Source of the DNA: Streptomyces sp. WMMC940 | Lineage (GTDB): Bacteria; Actinomycetota; Actinomycetes; Streptomycetales; Streptomycetaceae | Assembly: GCF_027460265.1 (NCBI RefSeq) | Contig: NZ_JAPZBC010000001.1 | Coordinates: forward strand, 5,808,001-5,872,000 | Reading direction: 5' to 3' | DNA: 64,000 nt | Program-made: the position numbers and the translations under genes | The notes under the pieces: generated by a model | Databases searched by the model: none | The model's input: the letters and a program-made list of their open reading frames with translations, nothing else | What the model was told of the DNA's origin: nothing | In this document: one piece after another, positions 9,915 to 20,048 of the stretch | Layout: each line of letters begins with the position of its first letter | Position numbering within the stretch: position 1 is the first letter of the stretch

Positions 9915-10547
9915 TCAGCCCATTCCCAGCTGCGTCCTGCCGACCCGGTCGACCGCCTCCTTGTCGCCCTCGACCTCCACGTGCGCCGCGTCCTGCCGGC
10001 CGAAGGCGTACATGGTCAGCTCGCCGGGCTCACCGGTCACCGTCACCACCGGAGCACCGCGGTGCGCCACCGCCGTCTGCCCGTTCGGACGCCGCAGCAC
10101 CAGCCCCACCGGCGCCTTGCGGCCCAGCAGCCGGGCCGACTTCTCCAGCCGGGACCAGAGCGCGTCCGCGAACACCGGGTCCAGCTCCCGCGGCGTCCAG
10201 TCGGCCTGCGCCCGCCGCACGTCCTCGGCGTGCACATAGAACTCGACCGTGTTCGACGCCTCGTCCACCGGCTTGATCGCGAACGGCGACATCCTCGGCG
10301 GACCCGTGCGGATCAGCCGGATCAGCTCCTCGTACGGCCTCGCCGCGTACTCGGCCTGCACCCGGTCCAGCCTGCTCCTCAGGGGGCCCAGCACGATCCC
10401 CGCGGCCTCCGGCCGCCGCTCGCGCACCACGACGTGGGCCGCGAGGTCCCGGGTGTTCCACCCCTCGCACAGCGTCGGGGCGTCCGGGCCGGCCGCCTCC
10501 AGCAGATCGGCGAGCAGAAGTCGTTCGCGCTTCGCATGGGTCGACAT
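9915..10547 (-). CDS. TIGR03085-type DinB/mycothiol maleylpyruvate-isomerase-fold protein
   Basis: A 210-aa leftward gene starting at the ATG at 10547 ([20 protein letters not shown]). The opening helix, the [20 protein letters not shown] segment with a metal-ligand-type His, and the later [16 protein letters not shown] segment match the actinobacterial family of mycothiol-dependent maleylpyruvate-isomerase-like, DinB-fold metal-binding proteins. The C-terminal half ([20 protein letters not shown]) is the extra domain typical of TIGR03085. Family members are thought to be mycothiol-S-transferases or metal-binding proteins; the substrate is unknown. It is divergent from hisI, with 84 bases between the starts. 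Confidence 0.8.
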   Translation of the reverse strand: MSTHAKRERLLLADLLEAAGPDAPTLCEGWNTRDLAAHVVVRERRPEAAGIVLGPLRSRLDRVQAEYAARPYEELIRLIRTGPPRMSPFAIKPVDEASNTVEFYVHAEDVRRAQADWTPRELDPVFADALWSRLEKSARLLGRKAPVGLVLRRPNGQTAVAHRGAPVVTVTGEPGELTMYAFGRQDAAHVEVEGDKEAVDRVGRTQLGMG

Positions 10548-10631
10548 GGCGGCCAGCCTACGACCGGGGCGCCGCGTCCGCCCAGTGGACGCACGCCCGT
10601 CACGCCCCCGAGGGCGCGGCACAATGGCGGC

Positions 10632-10991
10632 ATGACCAGCACCCCCAGCGCACTCGACCCCGCCATCGCCGCCCGCCTCAAGCGCAGCGCGGACGGCCTG
10701 GTCCCGGCCATCGCCCAGCAGTACGACACAGGTGAGGTGCTGATGCTCGGCTGGATGGACGACGAGGCGTTGCACCGCACCCTCACCACGGGGCGAGCCA
10801 CCTACTGGTCCCGCAGCCGTCGGGAGTACTGGGTCAAGGGGGACACCTCCGGCCACGTCCAGCACGTCAAGGCGGTCGCTCTCGACTGCGACGCCGACAC
10901 CGTCCTCGTGAAGGTCGACCAGATCGGGGCCGCCTGTCACACCGGAGACCGCACCTGCTTCGACGCCGACGTGCTCGCCCTGGGCCAGTAG
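10632..10991 (+). CDS. hisI: Phosphoribosyl-AMP cyclohydrolase
   Basis: A 119-aa Zn/Mg-dependent hydrolase opening the adenine ring of PR-AMP, the third histidine step. Signatures are present: [35 protein letters not shown], the Mg-binding [13 protein letters not shown], and the zinc cysteines in [11 protein letters not shown]. There is no fused HisE (pyrophosphohydrolase) domain, so HisE must be encoded elsewhere. It lies ahead of trpE with 11 bases between them, making a mixed his/trp transcript. Confidence 0.96.
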   Translation: MTSTPSALDPAIAARLKRSADGLVPAIAQQYDTGEVLMLGWMDDEALHRTLTTGRATYWSRSRREYWVKGDTSGHVQHVKAVALDCDADTVLVKVDQIGAACHTGDRTCFDADVLALGQ

Positions 10992-11002
10992 GGTCGTACG
11001 TC

Positions 11003-12523
11003 ATGGATCTCGAGACGTTCCGCAAGCTGGCGGCCGACCGCCGCGTCATCCCCGTGAGCCGGCGCCTCCTCGCGGACGGCGACACCCCGGTCGGCCTCTA
11101 CCGCAAGCTCGCCGGCGAGCGTCCCGGCACCTTCCTCCTCGAGTCCGCCGAAGGGGGTCGCTCCTGGTCCCGGTACTCCTTCGTCGGCGTGCGGTCCGCC
11201 GCGACCCTCACCGTCCGCGACGGCCGGGCGCACTGGCTCGGCACCCCGCCCGTGGGCGTCCCCACGGGCGGCGACCCGCTCCAGGCCCTCCGGGCGACCG
11301 TCGAGACCCTCCACACCCCCCGGCAGGACCTCGACGAGGGCATGCCGCCCTTCACCGGCGGCATGGTCGGCTACCTCGGCTACGACATCGTCCGCCGGCT
11401 GGAGCGGATCGGCGAGCACGGCAGGGACGACCTGCGGCTCCCCGAGCTGACCATGCTGCTCACCTCCGACCTCGCCGTGCTCGACCACTGGGACGGCTCC
11501 GTGCTGCTGATCGCCAACGCGATCAACCACAACGACCTCGACACCGGCGTCGACGAGGCGTACGCGGACGCCGTCGCCCGGCTCGACGCCATGGAGGCCG
11601 ACCTGGCCCGGCCCGTCGAGAGCCGGCCGCGCGCGCTCCCCGCCTCCGAATTGCCGCCGTACACCGGACCCATGTGGAGCGGTGAGCAGTTCCGGGCCGC
11701 CGTCGAGGACGTCAAGGAGCGCATCCGCGCGGGCGAGGCCTTCCAGGTCGTGCCGTCGCAGCGGTTCGAGACCCCTTGCGAGGCGAGCGCCCTGGACGTC
11801 TACCGGGTGCTCCGGGCGACCAACCCCAGCCCGTACATGTACCTGCTGCGCTTCCCCCACGAGGAGGGCGGGTTCGACGTCGTCGGCTCCAGCCCGGAGG
11901 CGCTGGTCAAGGTCGAGGACGGACGCGCCATGGTGCACCCCATCGCCGGCACCCGCCCGCGCGGCTCGACCCCGCAGGAGGACCAGGCGCTCGCCGACGA
12001 ACTGCTCGCCGACCCCAAGGAGCGCGCCGAGCACCTCATGCTCGTCGACCTCGGCCGCAACGACCTGGGCCGGGTCTGCGAGCCGGGCTCCGTCGAGGTC
12101 GTCGACTTCATGTCGATCGAGAAGTACTCGCACGTCATGCACATCGTCTCGACGGTGACGGGCCGGGTCGCCGAGGGCCGCACCGCCTTCGACGTGCTCA
12201 CCGCCTGCTTCCCCGCGGGCACGCTCTCCGGCGCCCCCAAACCCCGCGCGATGCAGATCATCGAGGAACTGGAGCCGTCGCGGCGCGGGCTGTACGGCGG
12301 CGCGGTCGGCTACCTCGACTTCGCCGGCGACTCCGACACGGCGATCGCCATCCGTACCGCGCTGCTCCGCGACGGCACCGCCCATGTGCAGGCCGGGGCG
12401 GGGATCGTCGCGGACTCGGACCCGGCCGCCGAGGACGCCGAGTGCCGCAACAAGGCGGCCGCGGTGCTGCGGGCCGTCCACACCGCGAACCGGCTGAACG
12501 GCGGCGGGACGCGTAAGGGATAG
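11003..12523 (+). CDS. trpE: Anthranilate synthase component I
   Basis: A 506-aa chorismate-using enzyme that makes anthranilate with a separate TrpG glutaminase; no amidotransferase domain is fused and no trpG is in the window. The N-terminal part carries [19 protein letters not shown], close to the LLES Trp-feedback site of the family. The C-terminal catalytic core has [64 protein letters not shown] and IAIRTALL with the Mg ligands. Feedback inhibition by tryptophan is expected from the family. Its TAG overlaps the next GTG by one base. Confidence 0.95.
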   Translation: MDLETFRKLAADRRVIPVSRRLLADGDTPVGLYRKLAGERPGTFLLESAEGGRSWSRYSFVGVRSAATLTVRDGRAHWLGTPPVGVPTGGDPLQALRATVETLHTPRQDLDEGMPPFTGGMVGYLGYDIVRRLERIGEHGRDDLRLPELTMLLTSDLAVLDHWDGSVLLIANAINHNDLDTGVDEAYADAVARLDAMEADLARPVESRPRALPASELPPYTGPMWSGEQFRAAVEDVKERIRAGEAFQVVPSQRFETPCEASALDVYRVLRATNPSPYMYLLRFPHEEGGFDVVGSSPEALVKVEDGRAMVHPIAGTRPRGSTPQEDQALADELLADPKERAEHLMLVDLGRNDLGRVCEPGSVEVVDFMSIEKYSHVMHIVSTVTGRVAEGRTAFDVLTACFPAGTLSGAPKPRAMQIIEELEPSRRGLYGGAVGYLDFAGDSDTAIAIRTALLRDGTAHVQAGAGIVADSDPAAEDAECRNKAAAVLRAVHTANRLNGGGTRKG

Positions 12524-13188
12524 TGGGGGACGTGACTGCTGTACCCGTACCCCACTCCAGCGGAGGGACCGAGCGGACGGCCGGGGCCGCCCCGGCCGCT
12601 TCGAGCGGCCGGCGCAGCCTCGCCGCGGCCCTCTTCCTCGGCGCCCTCGGCGCCGCCGTGGTGCTGCTCGCCTCCGGGCAGACCTGGGCCGAGGGCACGG
12701 CCGCCGTCGGAGCCGGCAGCGTGCCGCTCGAGGCCGACGGCCGTGACGTCACCGGGCTCCCCGCGGCGCTCGCCGTCGTCGGCCTCGCCGCCCTGGTCGC
12801 GGTCTTCGCGGTCCGCCGGGCGGGCCGTGCGATCGTCTCAGCCCTGCTCGCGCTGAGCGGGGCCGGGGCCGCGGCCGCCGCCTTCCTCGGTGCCTCCGAC
12901 AGCGCTGCGCTCGAGGAGAAGGCCCGGCAGACCACCGGCGACACGGCCGCGGCCGTCGACGGCCTCACCCACACGCCCTGGCCGTACGTCACCGCCGTCG
13001 CCGGGCTGCTGATCCTGGCCGCCGGGCTGCTCGCCCTGCGGTACGGCTCCTCGTGGCCCGCCATGTCGGGGCGCTACGAGCGCGAGGGCGGCGTCCCGCG
13101 CGGGGCCCGCCCGGCCGCCGACCCGGACCGGCCCGAAGAGCTGTGGAAGGCCCTCGACCGCGGTGAGGACCCCACCGGCGACCGGTGA
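12523..13188 (+). CDS. Trp-operon-associated transmembrane protein (TIGR02234/Trp_oprn_chp family)
   Basis: A 221-aa membrane protein overlapping the trpE stop by one base. Four hydrophobic segments are visible: SLAAALFLGALGAAVVLLAS, LPAALAVVGLAALVAVFAV, IVSALLALSGAGAAAAAFL and VTAVAGLLILAAGLLALRY. A loop (SGQTWAEG, TGLPAALA) and the C-terminal tail DPDRPEELWKALDRGEDPT are typical of the family found beside actinobacterial trp genes. The tail aspartates and WKALD motif look cytoplasmic. An alternative GTG at 12532 (VTAVPVPH) is equally likely as the start. Biochemical role unknown; context suggests a link to tryptophan metabolism. Confidence 0.85.
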   Translation: MGDVTAVPVPHSSGGTERTAGAAPAASSGRRSLAAALFLGALGAAVVLLASGQTWAEGTAAVGAGSVPLEADGRDVTGLPAALAVVGLAALVAVFAVRRAGRAIVSALLALSGAGAAAAAFLGASDSAALEEKARQTTGDTAAAVDGLTHTPWPYVTAVAGLLILAAGLLALRYGSSWPAMSGRYEREGGVPRGARPAADPDRPEELWKALDRGEDPTGDR

Positions 13189-13304
13189 GACGTTCCCTCC
13201 GCGATCAGTGACGACCCCCACGTCCCGGCAGCCCCACCGGTACGGGACAATGGGGCACGGAGCATCCGACCCACCCCCAGCGCAACACCAACGAGGAGCA
13301 CTTC

Positions 13305-13565
13305 ATGGCGGGCAGCAGCCACGGACACACCCCGGCCGCCTGGACCGGTGTCACCATCTCCTTCATCGGCTTCAGCATCGCGGGAGTCTTCATGGTGGCC
13401 GCAAACCCGCTCGGGTTCTGGGCCGGCATGGGCGTCGTCGTCCTCGGCGGTGTCGTCGGCGTCGCGATGAAGGCCGCCGGCCTCGGGCAGAAGGAGGCGG
13501 CCGTGCCCGTCCCGGCCCGTACCCCGGCCGCGCAGCCGGTGGCGGCCGAGGCGACCGCCTCCTGA
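13305..13565 (+). CDS. HGxxPAAW-family small membrane protein
   Basis: An 86-aa protein beginning MAGSSHGHTPAAW, the signature that names this actinobacterial family. Two membrane segments follow (VTISFIGFSIAGVFMVAA and FWAGMGVVVLGGVVGVAM), then a short polar Ala/Pro tail. Its usual place between trpE and trpC is conserved in Streptomyces. The His in the HG motif precedes the first helix and could face outside. No function is known. It stands 116 bases after the previous gene and 77 bases before the next. Confidence 0.85.
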   Translation: MAGSSHGHTPAAWTGVTISFIGFSIAGVFMVAANPLGFWAGMGVVVLGGVVGVAMKAAGLGQKEAAVPVPARTPAAQPVAAEATAS

Positions 13566-13642
13566 CCGCGGAGATCCCCCTCGAAGGCGCGGCCCGGCGA
13601 GCCCGGGCTGCGCCTCCGCGCACGACCGGGGACAATCACGGG

Positions 13643-14185
13643 GTGGAAGCCACGCCTGCCGCCACCCCCGCACCGGGACCGTCCGCCGAAGCGGGACCGT
13701 CCCCCGCCGCCGCGCCGGGACACGAACCCGCGCCGGCACCCGTGTCCCGGCACGACCAGGGTCCGCCGCCGGCACCCCCCGCGCCGCCGCCCCTGCGTCG
13801 CCGCCTCGCGGCGCCGCTGGCCACCATGGCCGTCGTCGCCGGGGCCTTCGCCTACGTGGGCGCCGTCGACCCGAACGAGCCGGGCCACTACCCGGTCTGC
13901 CCGCTGCTGCGGTTCACCGGGATCTACTGCCCGGGCTGCGGCGGGCTGCGCAGTGCCCATGCCTTCGTCCACGGCGACCTGGGCACGGCCTTCGGCGCCA
14001 ACGCCCTCGCCGTCGCCGGATACCTGGTATTCGCCGTGTTCTGGGCCGTGTGGCTCGTCCGCGCGGCCAGTGCGAAACCGGTACGAATCACTCTGGAACC
14101 CGTGTGGTGGTGGGGTCTCGGCGCGCTCCTGGCCGTCTTCACGGTTGTCCGGAACCTGCCGTTCGGCTCGGGGCTCACCCCCTGA
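13643..14185 (+). CDS. DUF2752 membrane protein with CPGCG motif
   Basis: A 180-aa protein with a GTG start (VEATPAATPAPG). The first 55 residues are Pro/Ala/Gly-rich and disordered; then come membrane segments near LATMAVVAGAFAYVGAV, LAVAGYLVFAVFWAVWLV and WWWGLGALLAVFTVV. Between the first two is the family hallmark CPLLRFTGIYCPGCGGLRS, in which a CxxC-type cysteine pair follows the first helix. Family members are uncharacterised; the cysteines suggest a metal or redox role. The position ahead of trpC is typical of streptomycetes. Confidence 0.82.
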   Translation: MEATPAATPAPGPSAEAGPSPAAAPGHEPAPAPVSRHDQGPPPAPPAPPPLRRRLAAPLATMAVVAGAFAYVGAVDPNEPGHYPVCPLLRFTGIYCPGCGGLRSAHAFVHGDLGTAFGANALAVAGYLVFAVFWAVWLVRAASAKPVRITLEPVWWWGLGALLAVFTVVRNLPFGSGLTP

Positions 14186-14223
14186 TCCAGGAAGAAATCC
14201 CAGGTAGTGGGACGGGGCGTCAA

Positions 14224-14252
14224 CCGGATGCGGAGCCATCGCCCGCATCCGG
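14224..14252 (+). terminator. Hairpin between the DUF2752 gene and trpC
   Basis: A perfect 10-bp stem (CCGGATGCGG and its complement) with a 9-base loop, 39 bases after the DUF2752 gene stop and 60 bases before the trpC start. It may terminate the upstream transcript. I see no Trp-rich leader peptide, so a classical trp attenuator is not supported. Confidence 0.5.
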
Positions 14253-14311
14253 ATACCATCGGGATTGCCGACAGTGATCCATCATCAACTTCCCGGAAGG
14301 GGGCCGCTCGC

Positions 14312-15121
14312 GTGAGTGTGCTCGACGAGATCATCGAAGGCGTGCGCGCCGACCTCGCAGAGCGGCAGGCGCGGGTCAGCCTCGACGAGCTCAAGGAGCG
14401 TGCCGCCAAGGCGCCCCAGGCCAAGGACGGCGTCGCCGCGCTGCGCGGGGACGCCGTGAAGGTCATCTGCGAGGTGAAGCGCTCCAGCCCCTCCAAGGGC
14501 GCGCTCGCCGCGATCGCCGACCCCGCCGGCCTGGCCGCCGACTACGAGGCGGGCGGCGCGGCCGTCATCTCCGTCCTCACCGAGCAGCGCCGCTTCGGCG
14601 GCTCGCTCGAGGACCTGGAAGCCGTGCGCGCCCGGGTGGACGTCCCCGTCCTCCGCAAGGACTTCATCGTCACGTCCTACCAGCTGTGGGAGGCCCGTGC
14701 GTACGGCGCCGACCTGGCCCTGCTGATCGTCGCCGCCCTCGACCAGGAGGCCCTCGTCTCCCTGATCGAGCGCGCCGAGTCGATCGGGCTCACACCGCTC
14801 GTCGAGGTCCACGACGAGGACGAGGTCGAGCGGGCCGTGGACGCCGGAGCCAAGATCATCGGTGTCAACGCGCGCGACCTCAGGACCCTCAAGGTCGACC
14901 GTTCCACGTTCGAGCGGGTCGTCCCCGAGGTGCCCGCGGGGATCGTCAAGGTCGCCGAGTCAGGCATCCGCGGCCCCCACGACCTGATCGCGTACGCCAA
15001 TGCCGGCGCCGACGCGGTGCTGGTCGGGGAGTCGCTGGTCACCGGTCGGGACCCGAAGGCCGCCGTGGCCGACCTGGTCGCCGCGGGTGCCCACCCGGCC
15101 CTGCGGCAGGGGAGGGACTGA
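14312..15121 (+). CDS. trpC: Indole-3-glycerol phosphate synthase
   Basis: A 269-aa TIM-barrel enzyme closing CdRP to indole-3-glycerol phosphate. Signatures are [12 protein letters not shown] (catalytic Lys), [31 protein letters not shown] (catalytic Lys), [25 protein letters not shown] and [11 protein letters not shown]. The GTG at 14312 is preceded by GGAAGGGGG. It is monofunctional: no TrpF domain is attached, consistent with PriA supplying PRA isomerase. It starts the trpC-M-B-A group. Confidence 0.96.
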   Translation: MSVLDEIIEGVRADLAERQARVSLDELKERAAKAPQAKDGVAALRGDAVKVICEVKRSSPSKGALAAIADPAGLAADYEAGGAAVISVLTEQRRFGGSLEDLEAVRARVDVPVLRKDFIVTSYQLWEARAYGADLALLIVAALDQEALVSLIERAESIGLTPLVEVHDEDEVERAVDAGAKIIGVNARDLRTLKVDRSTFERVVPEVPAGIVKVAESGIRGPHDLIAYANAGADAVLVGESLVTGRDPKAAVADLVAAGAHPALRQGRD

Positions 15122-15129
15122 CCCGCCCC

Positions 15130-15348
15130 GTGACCGCCGTCGTCCGCCGCGCAAACACCGCCACCGGGCCGGGCCTTCCCCGGCCGGGCCGGGCGGCCGC
15201 GGGCGCCTGCGTACCGCACGCCCCGCTGGCGCGCGGCTGCCGTCCGCGCGGCTGCCGCGCGCCGGCCCGGCGGGTGCACGGACGACGGGTCAGGTACGTC
15301 ATCGGGGACGAGCCCGGCCAGGTCAACGGCATGCGATGGCGCCGCTGA
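15130..15348 (+). CDS. trpM: TrpM, small conserved streptomycete protein between trpC and trpB
   Basis: A 72-aa ORF from the GTG at 15130 to the TGA at 15348, nine bases after trpC and 69 bases before trpB. It is extremely Arg/Gly/Ala-rich, with an N-terminal VTAVVRRANTATG, four cysteines and a C-terminus RYVIGDEPGQVNGMRWRR, which looks the most constrained part. Position and size match TrpM of Streptomyces coelicolor, reported to modulate tryptophan production and growth; that assignment comes from gene order and memory, not a search. The body has biased composition and no known fold. Confidence 0.7.
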   Translation: MTAVVRRANTATGPGLPRPGRAAAGACVPHAPLARGCRPRGCRAPARRVHGRRVRYVIGDEPGQVNGMRWRR

Positions 15349-15417
15349 GCGACACGCTCGGCACCACACGTCATCACTCATTTCTCTTCGGCTCACACGC
15401 ACACGAGGAGTTCTGGC

Positions 15418-16718
<1,301 letters not shown>

Positions 16719-16722
<4 letters not shown>

Positions 16723-17531
16723 CCGGGAACATCCGACTGCTGAGCGACACCCTGGCGCGTGCGAGGTCCGAGGACCGGGCCGCCCTCGTCGCCTACCTCC
16801 CGGCCGGCTTCCCCACGGTGGACGGCGGCATCGAGGCGATCAAGGCCGCCTTCGACGGCGGCGCCGACGTCGTGGAGGTGGGCCTGCCGCACAGCGACCC
16901 GGTGCTCGACGGACCGGTCATCCAGACCGCCGACGACATCGCCCTGCGCGGCGGAGTCAGGATCGCGGACGTGATGCGCACGGTCCGCGAGGCCCACACG
17001 GCCACGGGCAAGCCGGTGCTCGTGATGACGTACTGGAACCCCATCGACCGGTACGGCGTCGAGCGCTTCACCGCCGAGCTCGCCGAGGCGGGCGGGGCGG
17101 GCTGCATCCTGCCGGACCTGCCGGTCCAGGAGTCCGCGGTGTGGCGCGAGCACGCCGAGAAGCACGGGCTCGCCACGGTGTTCGTCGTCGCGCCCAGCAG
17201 CAGGGACGAACGGCTCGCCGAGATCACGGCCGCGGGCTCGGGCTTCGTCTACGCGGCCTCGCTGATGGGCGTCACCGGCACCCGCGAGTCCGTCGGCGCC
17301 CAGGCCCAGGACCTGGTGGGTCGCACCCGCGCCACCACCGACATGCCCGTGTGCGTCGGGCTGGGCGTCTCCAACGCCGAGCAGGCCGCCGAGGTCGCGG
17401 GCTTCGCCGACGGGGTGATCGTCGGTTCGGCTTTCGTCAAGCGACTGCTCGACGCCGAGGACCAGGCGGCCGGGATCGCCGCTGTGCGGGCGCTGGCGGC
17501 CGAGCTCGCGGAGGGCGTCCGCAAGCGATGA
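16719..17531 (+). CDS. trpA: Tryptophan synthase alpha chain
   Basis: A 270-aa TIM-barrel subunit that cleaves indole-3-glycerol phosphate to indole and glyceraldehyde 3-phosphate and channels indole to TrpB. The catalytic Glu and Asp are in [19 protein letters not shown]; other landmarks are [60 protein letters not shown] and the phosphate loop [11 protein letters not shown]. The GTG start overlaps the trpB stop. A hairpin 72 bases after its stop probably ends the operon. Confidence 0.97.
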
Positions 17532-17580
17532 CGGCAGGGGGTCGGCCGGTCACGCGACGAGTGATCTGATCGGACCGGCT

Positions 17581-17594
17581 CACCCGTACGGGTG
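17581..17594. promoter_or_regulatory. 14-bp perfect palindrome between trpA and the next gene
   Basis: CACCCGTACGGGTG is a perfect palindrome 50 bases after the trpA stop and about 65 bases before the DsbA-like gene. It could be an operator for that gene or simply part of the terminator region. No matching second site was noticed. Confidence 0.3.
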
Positions 17595-17602
17595 GACATG
17601 GG

Positions 17603-17632
17603 ACCGGGGAGGCGCATGGGCGCCTCCCCGGT
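17603..17632 (+). terminator. Hairpin after trpA
   Basis: A perfect 13-bp stem (ACCGGGGAGGCGC and its complement) with a 4-base loop, followed by the mildly T-rich TCGTTGCTGT. It is the likely end of the trpC-A transcript. Confidence 0.75.
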
Positions 17633-17646
17633 TCGTTGCTGTGGGC

Positions 17647-18474
17647 GTGAGCGAGAACAACCAAGACGGAAGGCGGGCCGCGCGCGAGCGGCTCATGCGC
17701 GATCGCGAGCTGCAGAAGGCCCGCGAGAAGCGACGGCGCCTGTTGATCGTGTCCGCCGCCGTGGTCGGCGTCCTGGGCCTGGCCGCGGTCGTCGGCGTGA
17801 TCGCGGCGGGTGGCGGGGGCAAGGACGAGGGCTCGGCCGCCGACGGCCCGGTGGTCGCCCCGAGCGGCGCCCAGGGCGAGGACGCCCTCGCCCTCCCGGC
17901 GGGCGCCGACGACGCGCCGTCCACGCTCACGGTCTGGGAGGACTTCCGCTGCCCGGCCTGCGCCCAGTTCGAGAACGTGATGAGGGACACCATCCACGAC
18001 CTGACCGCCTCGGGGCAGCTCAGGGTCGAGTACCACCTCGCGACGATCATCGACGGAAGCATGGGAGGCGACGGATCGCACCGCTCGGCGAACGCCGCCG
18101 CCTGCGCCCAGGACGCCGGGAAGTTCGTGGAGTACCACGACGTGCTGTACCGGAACCAGCCGCCGGAGACCGAGGACGCCTTCGGGGACAACGAGCGGCT
18201 GATCGAGCTGGCGGGCAAGGTGCCGGGTCTCGTCACCCCCTCGTTCATCGAGTGCGTGAAGTCCGGCAGGCACGACGGCTGGGTGGACAAGTCCGGTCAG
18301 GCGTTCCAGGAGAAGAACTTCCGGGGCACTCCGACGGTGCTGCTCAACGGCGAGTCCGTGTTCCCGCAGAAGGGAAACGAGCAGATCAGCCCCGAGAACC
18401 TGCGCAAGTGGGTCACCGAGGCCAACAAGGGCAAGAAACCGGGCTCCGCGCAGCCGAGCCCCGCGGCCTCCTGA
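17647..18474 (+). CDS. Membrane-anchored DsbA-like thioredoxin-fold protein
   Basis: About 275 aa. A basic N-terminal region (RRAARERLMRDRELQKAREKRRR) precedes one membrane segment (LLIVSAAVVGVLGLAAVVGVI), so the C-terminal domain is extracytoplasmic. That domain has the DsbA-type active site FRCPACAQFE (Cys102-Pro-Ala-Cys105) and the cis-Pro region FRGTPTVLLNG. It likely catalyses thiol-disulfide exchange on exported proteins; MSMEG/DsbA-like actinobacterial homologues share this layout. The GTG at 17647 (VSENNQDGRR) is preferred; an in-frame GTG two codons earlier is possible. It stands next to lgt, another envelope-biogenesis gene. Confidence 0.85.
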   Translation: MSENNQDGRRAARERLMRDRELQKAREKRRRLLIVSAAVVGVLGLAAVVGVIAAGGGGKDEGSAADGPVVAPSGAQGEDALALPAGADDAPSTLTVWEDFRCPACAQFENVMRDTIHDLTASGQLRVEYHLATIIDGSMGGDGSHRSANAAACAQDAGKFVEYHDVLYRNQPPETEDAFGDNERLIELAGKVPGLVTPSFIECVKSGRHDGWVDKSGQAFQEKNFRGTPTVLLNGESVFPQKGNEQISPENLRKWVTEANKGKKPGSAQPSPAAS

Positions 18475-18488
18475 CGGGCGGCGCTCCC

Positions 18489-18525
18489 GGTGGGCGTTCC
18501 GCGGCACGGCCGGGGGACGCCCACC
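18489..18525 (+). terminator. Hairpin after the DsbA-like gene
   Basis: GGTGGGCGT pairs with ACGCCCACC, extended inward by three more pairs including one wobble, 15 bases after the stop. The rest of the 269-bp gap to lgt holds short GTGTCCGCGTGCTCG direct repeats and a weak TTGCCG/TAGCGT promoter-like pair with a 19-base spacer just before lgt. Confidence 0.6.
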
Positions 18526-18743
18526 GACACGTCCGCCGGGTCGTGTGTCCGCGTGCTCGGTCTCGCCGGGCCGCGTGTCCGCGTGCTCGTGCGTCCGCTC
18601 CTCCGCGCGTCCCCGTGGGCGTACCGCACGGGCACGGGGCGGAGGCCGGAGGGCGGTGGCGTGCCGGCCACGGAGCTCGTTACGCAGACGTTGCGCGGTC
18701 GCTTGCCGTGCCCGGGGCCCGGCAAGGTAGCGTCGGACCTGCC

Positions 18744-19682
18744 ATGGACCTTGCCTACATTCCCAGCCCGTCCACGGGTGTCGTCCACCTCGGACCGCTT
18801 CCGCTGCGCGGCTATGCCTTCTGCATCATCATCGGTGTCTTCGTGGCCGTCTGGTACGGCAACAAGCGCTGGATCGCCCGCGGCGGCAAAGCCGGCACGG
18901 TGGCCGACATCGCCGTGTGGGCCGTCCCCTTCGGCCTCGTCGGCGGCCGTCTGTACCACGTGATCACCGACTACCAGCTGTACTTCGGCGAAGGTGAGAA
19001 CTGGGTCGACGCGTTCAAGATCTGGGAGGGCGGCCTCGGCATCTGGGGCGCCATCGCGTTCGGCGCGGTCGGCGCGTGGATCGGCTGCCGCCGCCGGGGC
19101 ATCCCGCTGCCCGCGTACGCCGACGCCATCGCACCGGGCATCGCGTTCGCCCAGGCGATCGGCCGCTGGGGCAACTGGTTCAACCAGGAGCTGTACGGGA
19201 AGCCGACCGATCTCCCGTGGGCGCTCGAGATCAGCGAGGGCGTGAACCGGGAGGCCGGCCTCTACCACCCCACGTTCCTCTACGAGTCGCTGTGGTGCGT
19301 CGGCGTGGCACTGCTGGTCATCTGGGCCGACCGCCGCTTCAGGCTCGGCCACGGGCGGGCCTTCGCGCTGTACGTCGCCGCGTACTGCGCCGGCCGGGCG
19401 TGGATCGAGTACATGCGCGTCGACGAGGCGCACCACATCCTCGGCCTCCGGCTGAACGTCTGGACCGCGCTCCTGGTCTTCGTCCTGGCCGTGGTGTACA
19501 TCGTGCTCTCCGCCCGGCTCCGCCCGGGCCGCGAGGAGGTCGTCGAGCCCGAGGCGGTGCGGCAGGGCAGGGCGGCGGACGCGGACCCCGCCCCCGGCGA
19601 GTCGTCGCCCTCCAGCGCCCCTTCCCTGGACAAGGGCGCCGAGGGCGACCCGGCGGACTCCGGGTCCGCGAACAGAGGCTGA
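18744..19682 (+). CDS. lgt: Prolipoprotein diacylglyceryl transferase
   Basis: A 312-aa polytopic membrane enzyme that transfers diacylglyceryl from phosphatidylglycerol to the lipobox cysteine of prolipoproteins. The family signature GRWGNWFNQELYG lies near residue 150, and the loop IWEGGLGIWG corresponds to the conserved H/EGGL motif. About seven hydrophobic segments are visible from YAFCIIIGVFVAVWYG to TALLVFVLAVVYIVLSA, with PSPSTGVVHLGPLPLRGYA at the N-terminus. A 50-residue polar tail (DADPAPGESSPSSAPSLDKG) is longer than in enterobacterial Lgt, as usual in streptomycetes. The ATG at 18744 follows a possible leaderless promoter. Confidence 0.96.
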   Translation: MDLAYIPSPSTGVVHLGPLPLRGYAFCIIIGVFVAVWYGNKRWIARGGKAGTVADIAVWAVPFGLVGGRLYHVITDYQLYFGEGENWVDAFKIWEGGLGIWGAIAFGAVGAWIGCRRRGIPLPAYADAIAPGIAFAQAIGRWGNWFNQELYGKPTDLPWALEISEGVNREAGLYHPTFLYESLWCVGVALLVIWADRRFRLGHGRAFALYVAAYCAGRAWIEYMRVDEAHHILGLRLNVWTALLVFVLAVVYIVLSARLRPGREEVVEPEAVRQGRAADADPAPGESSPSSAPSLDKGAEGDPADSGSANRG

Positions 19683-19716
19683 CCGGGAGCCGAGGCTCCG
19701 CGCAAGGCGTTCCCCG

Positions 19717-19747
19717 GGGCCGCCCGGCCGTCACGGCCGGGCGGCCC
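19717..19747 (+). terminator. Hairpin after lgt
   Basis: A 13-bp perfect GC stem (GGGCCGCCCGGCC and its complement) with the 5-base loop GTCAC, 35 bases after the lgt stop. It lies between convergent transcripts and could serve both. Confidence 0.7.
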
Positions 19748-19964
19748 TGATGCGTCTGCGGGGCCGTCGCCCGGCCGCCTGGACGAGCGTGCGCCGCCCG
19801 GGCCCTGCGGGCCGGGCCGCCCGCGTACGGGACGCGGGACGCATCCGCCGCCCTGCGTGGTCGTCGGCGGGACCTGCGCCCGTCCACGTGCCTGGTCCGT
19901 TTCTCCGCGCTGCCCGAGTGCGGGTCGGTGGGTTCGCGCCGTCAGCGGCCGGGCAACGGGTGCG

Positions 19965-20020
19965 GACTGCCCGACTGCCCGACTGCCGGACTGCCGGACT
20001 GCCCGACTGCCGGACTGCCG
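19965..20020. repeat. Seven tandem copies of an 8-bp unit
   Basis: Seven uninterrupted units of GACTGCCS (S = C or G; order CC, CC, CG, CG, CC, CG, CG at the last two bases) span 56 bp in the otherwise non-coding 366-bp gap between lgt and the CoA-lyase gene. Such a short tandem array is a candidate variable-number locus. No conserved coding frame uses it. Confidence 0.9.
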
Positions 20021-20048
20021 TCCGCCCACCGCCCTGCCGCGGTCCGCG

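Noticed and set aside
11003-12523. trpE as a TrpE-TrpG fusion
   Set aside because: At 506 aa it ends with the component I core; no glutaminase Cys-His-Glu domain follows.
14186-14311. trp attenuator with leader peptide upstream of trpC
   Set aside because: Only one hairpin is present, with no short Trp-rich ORF and no alternative pairing that I can see.
19965-20020. CRISPR array
   Set aside because: The units are 8 bp and directly abutting, without spacers, and no cas genes are present.
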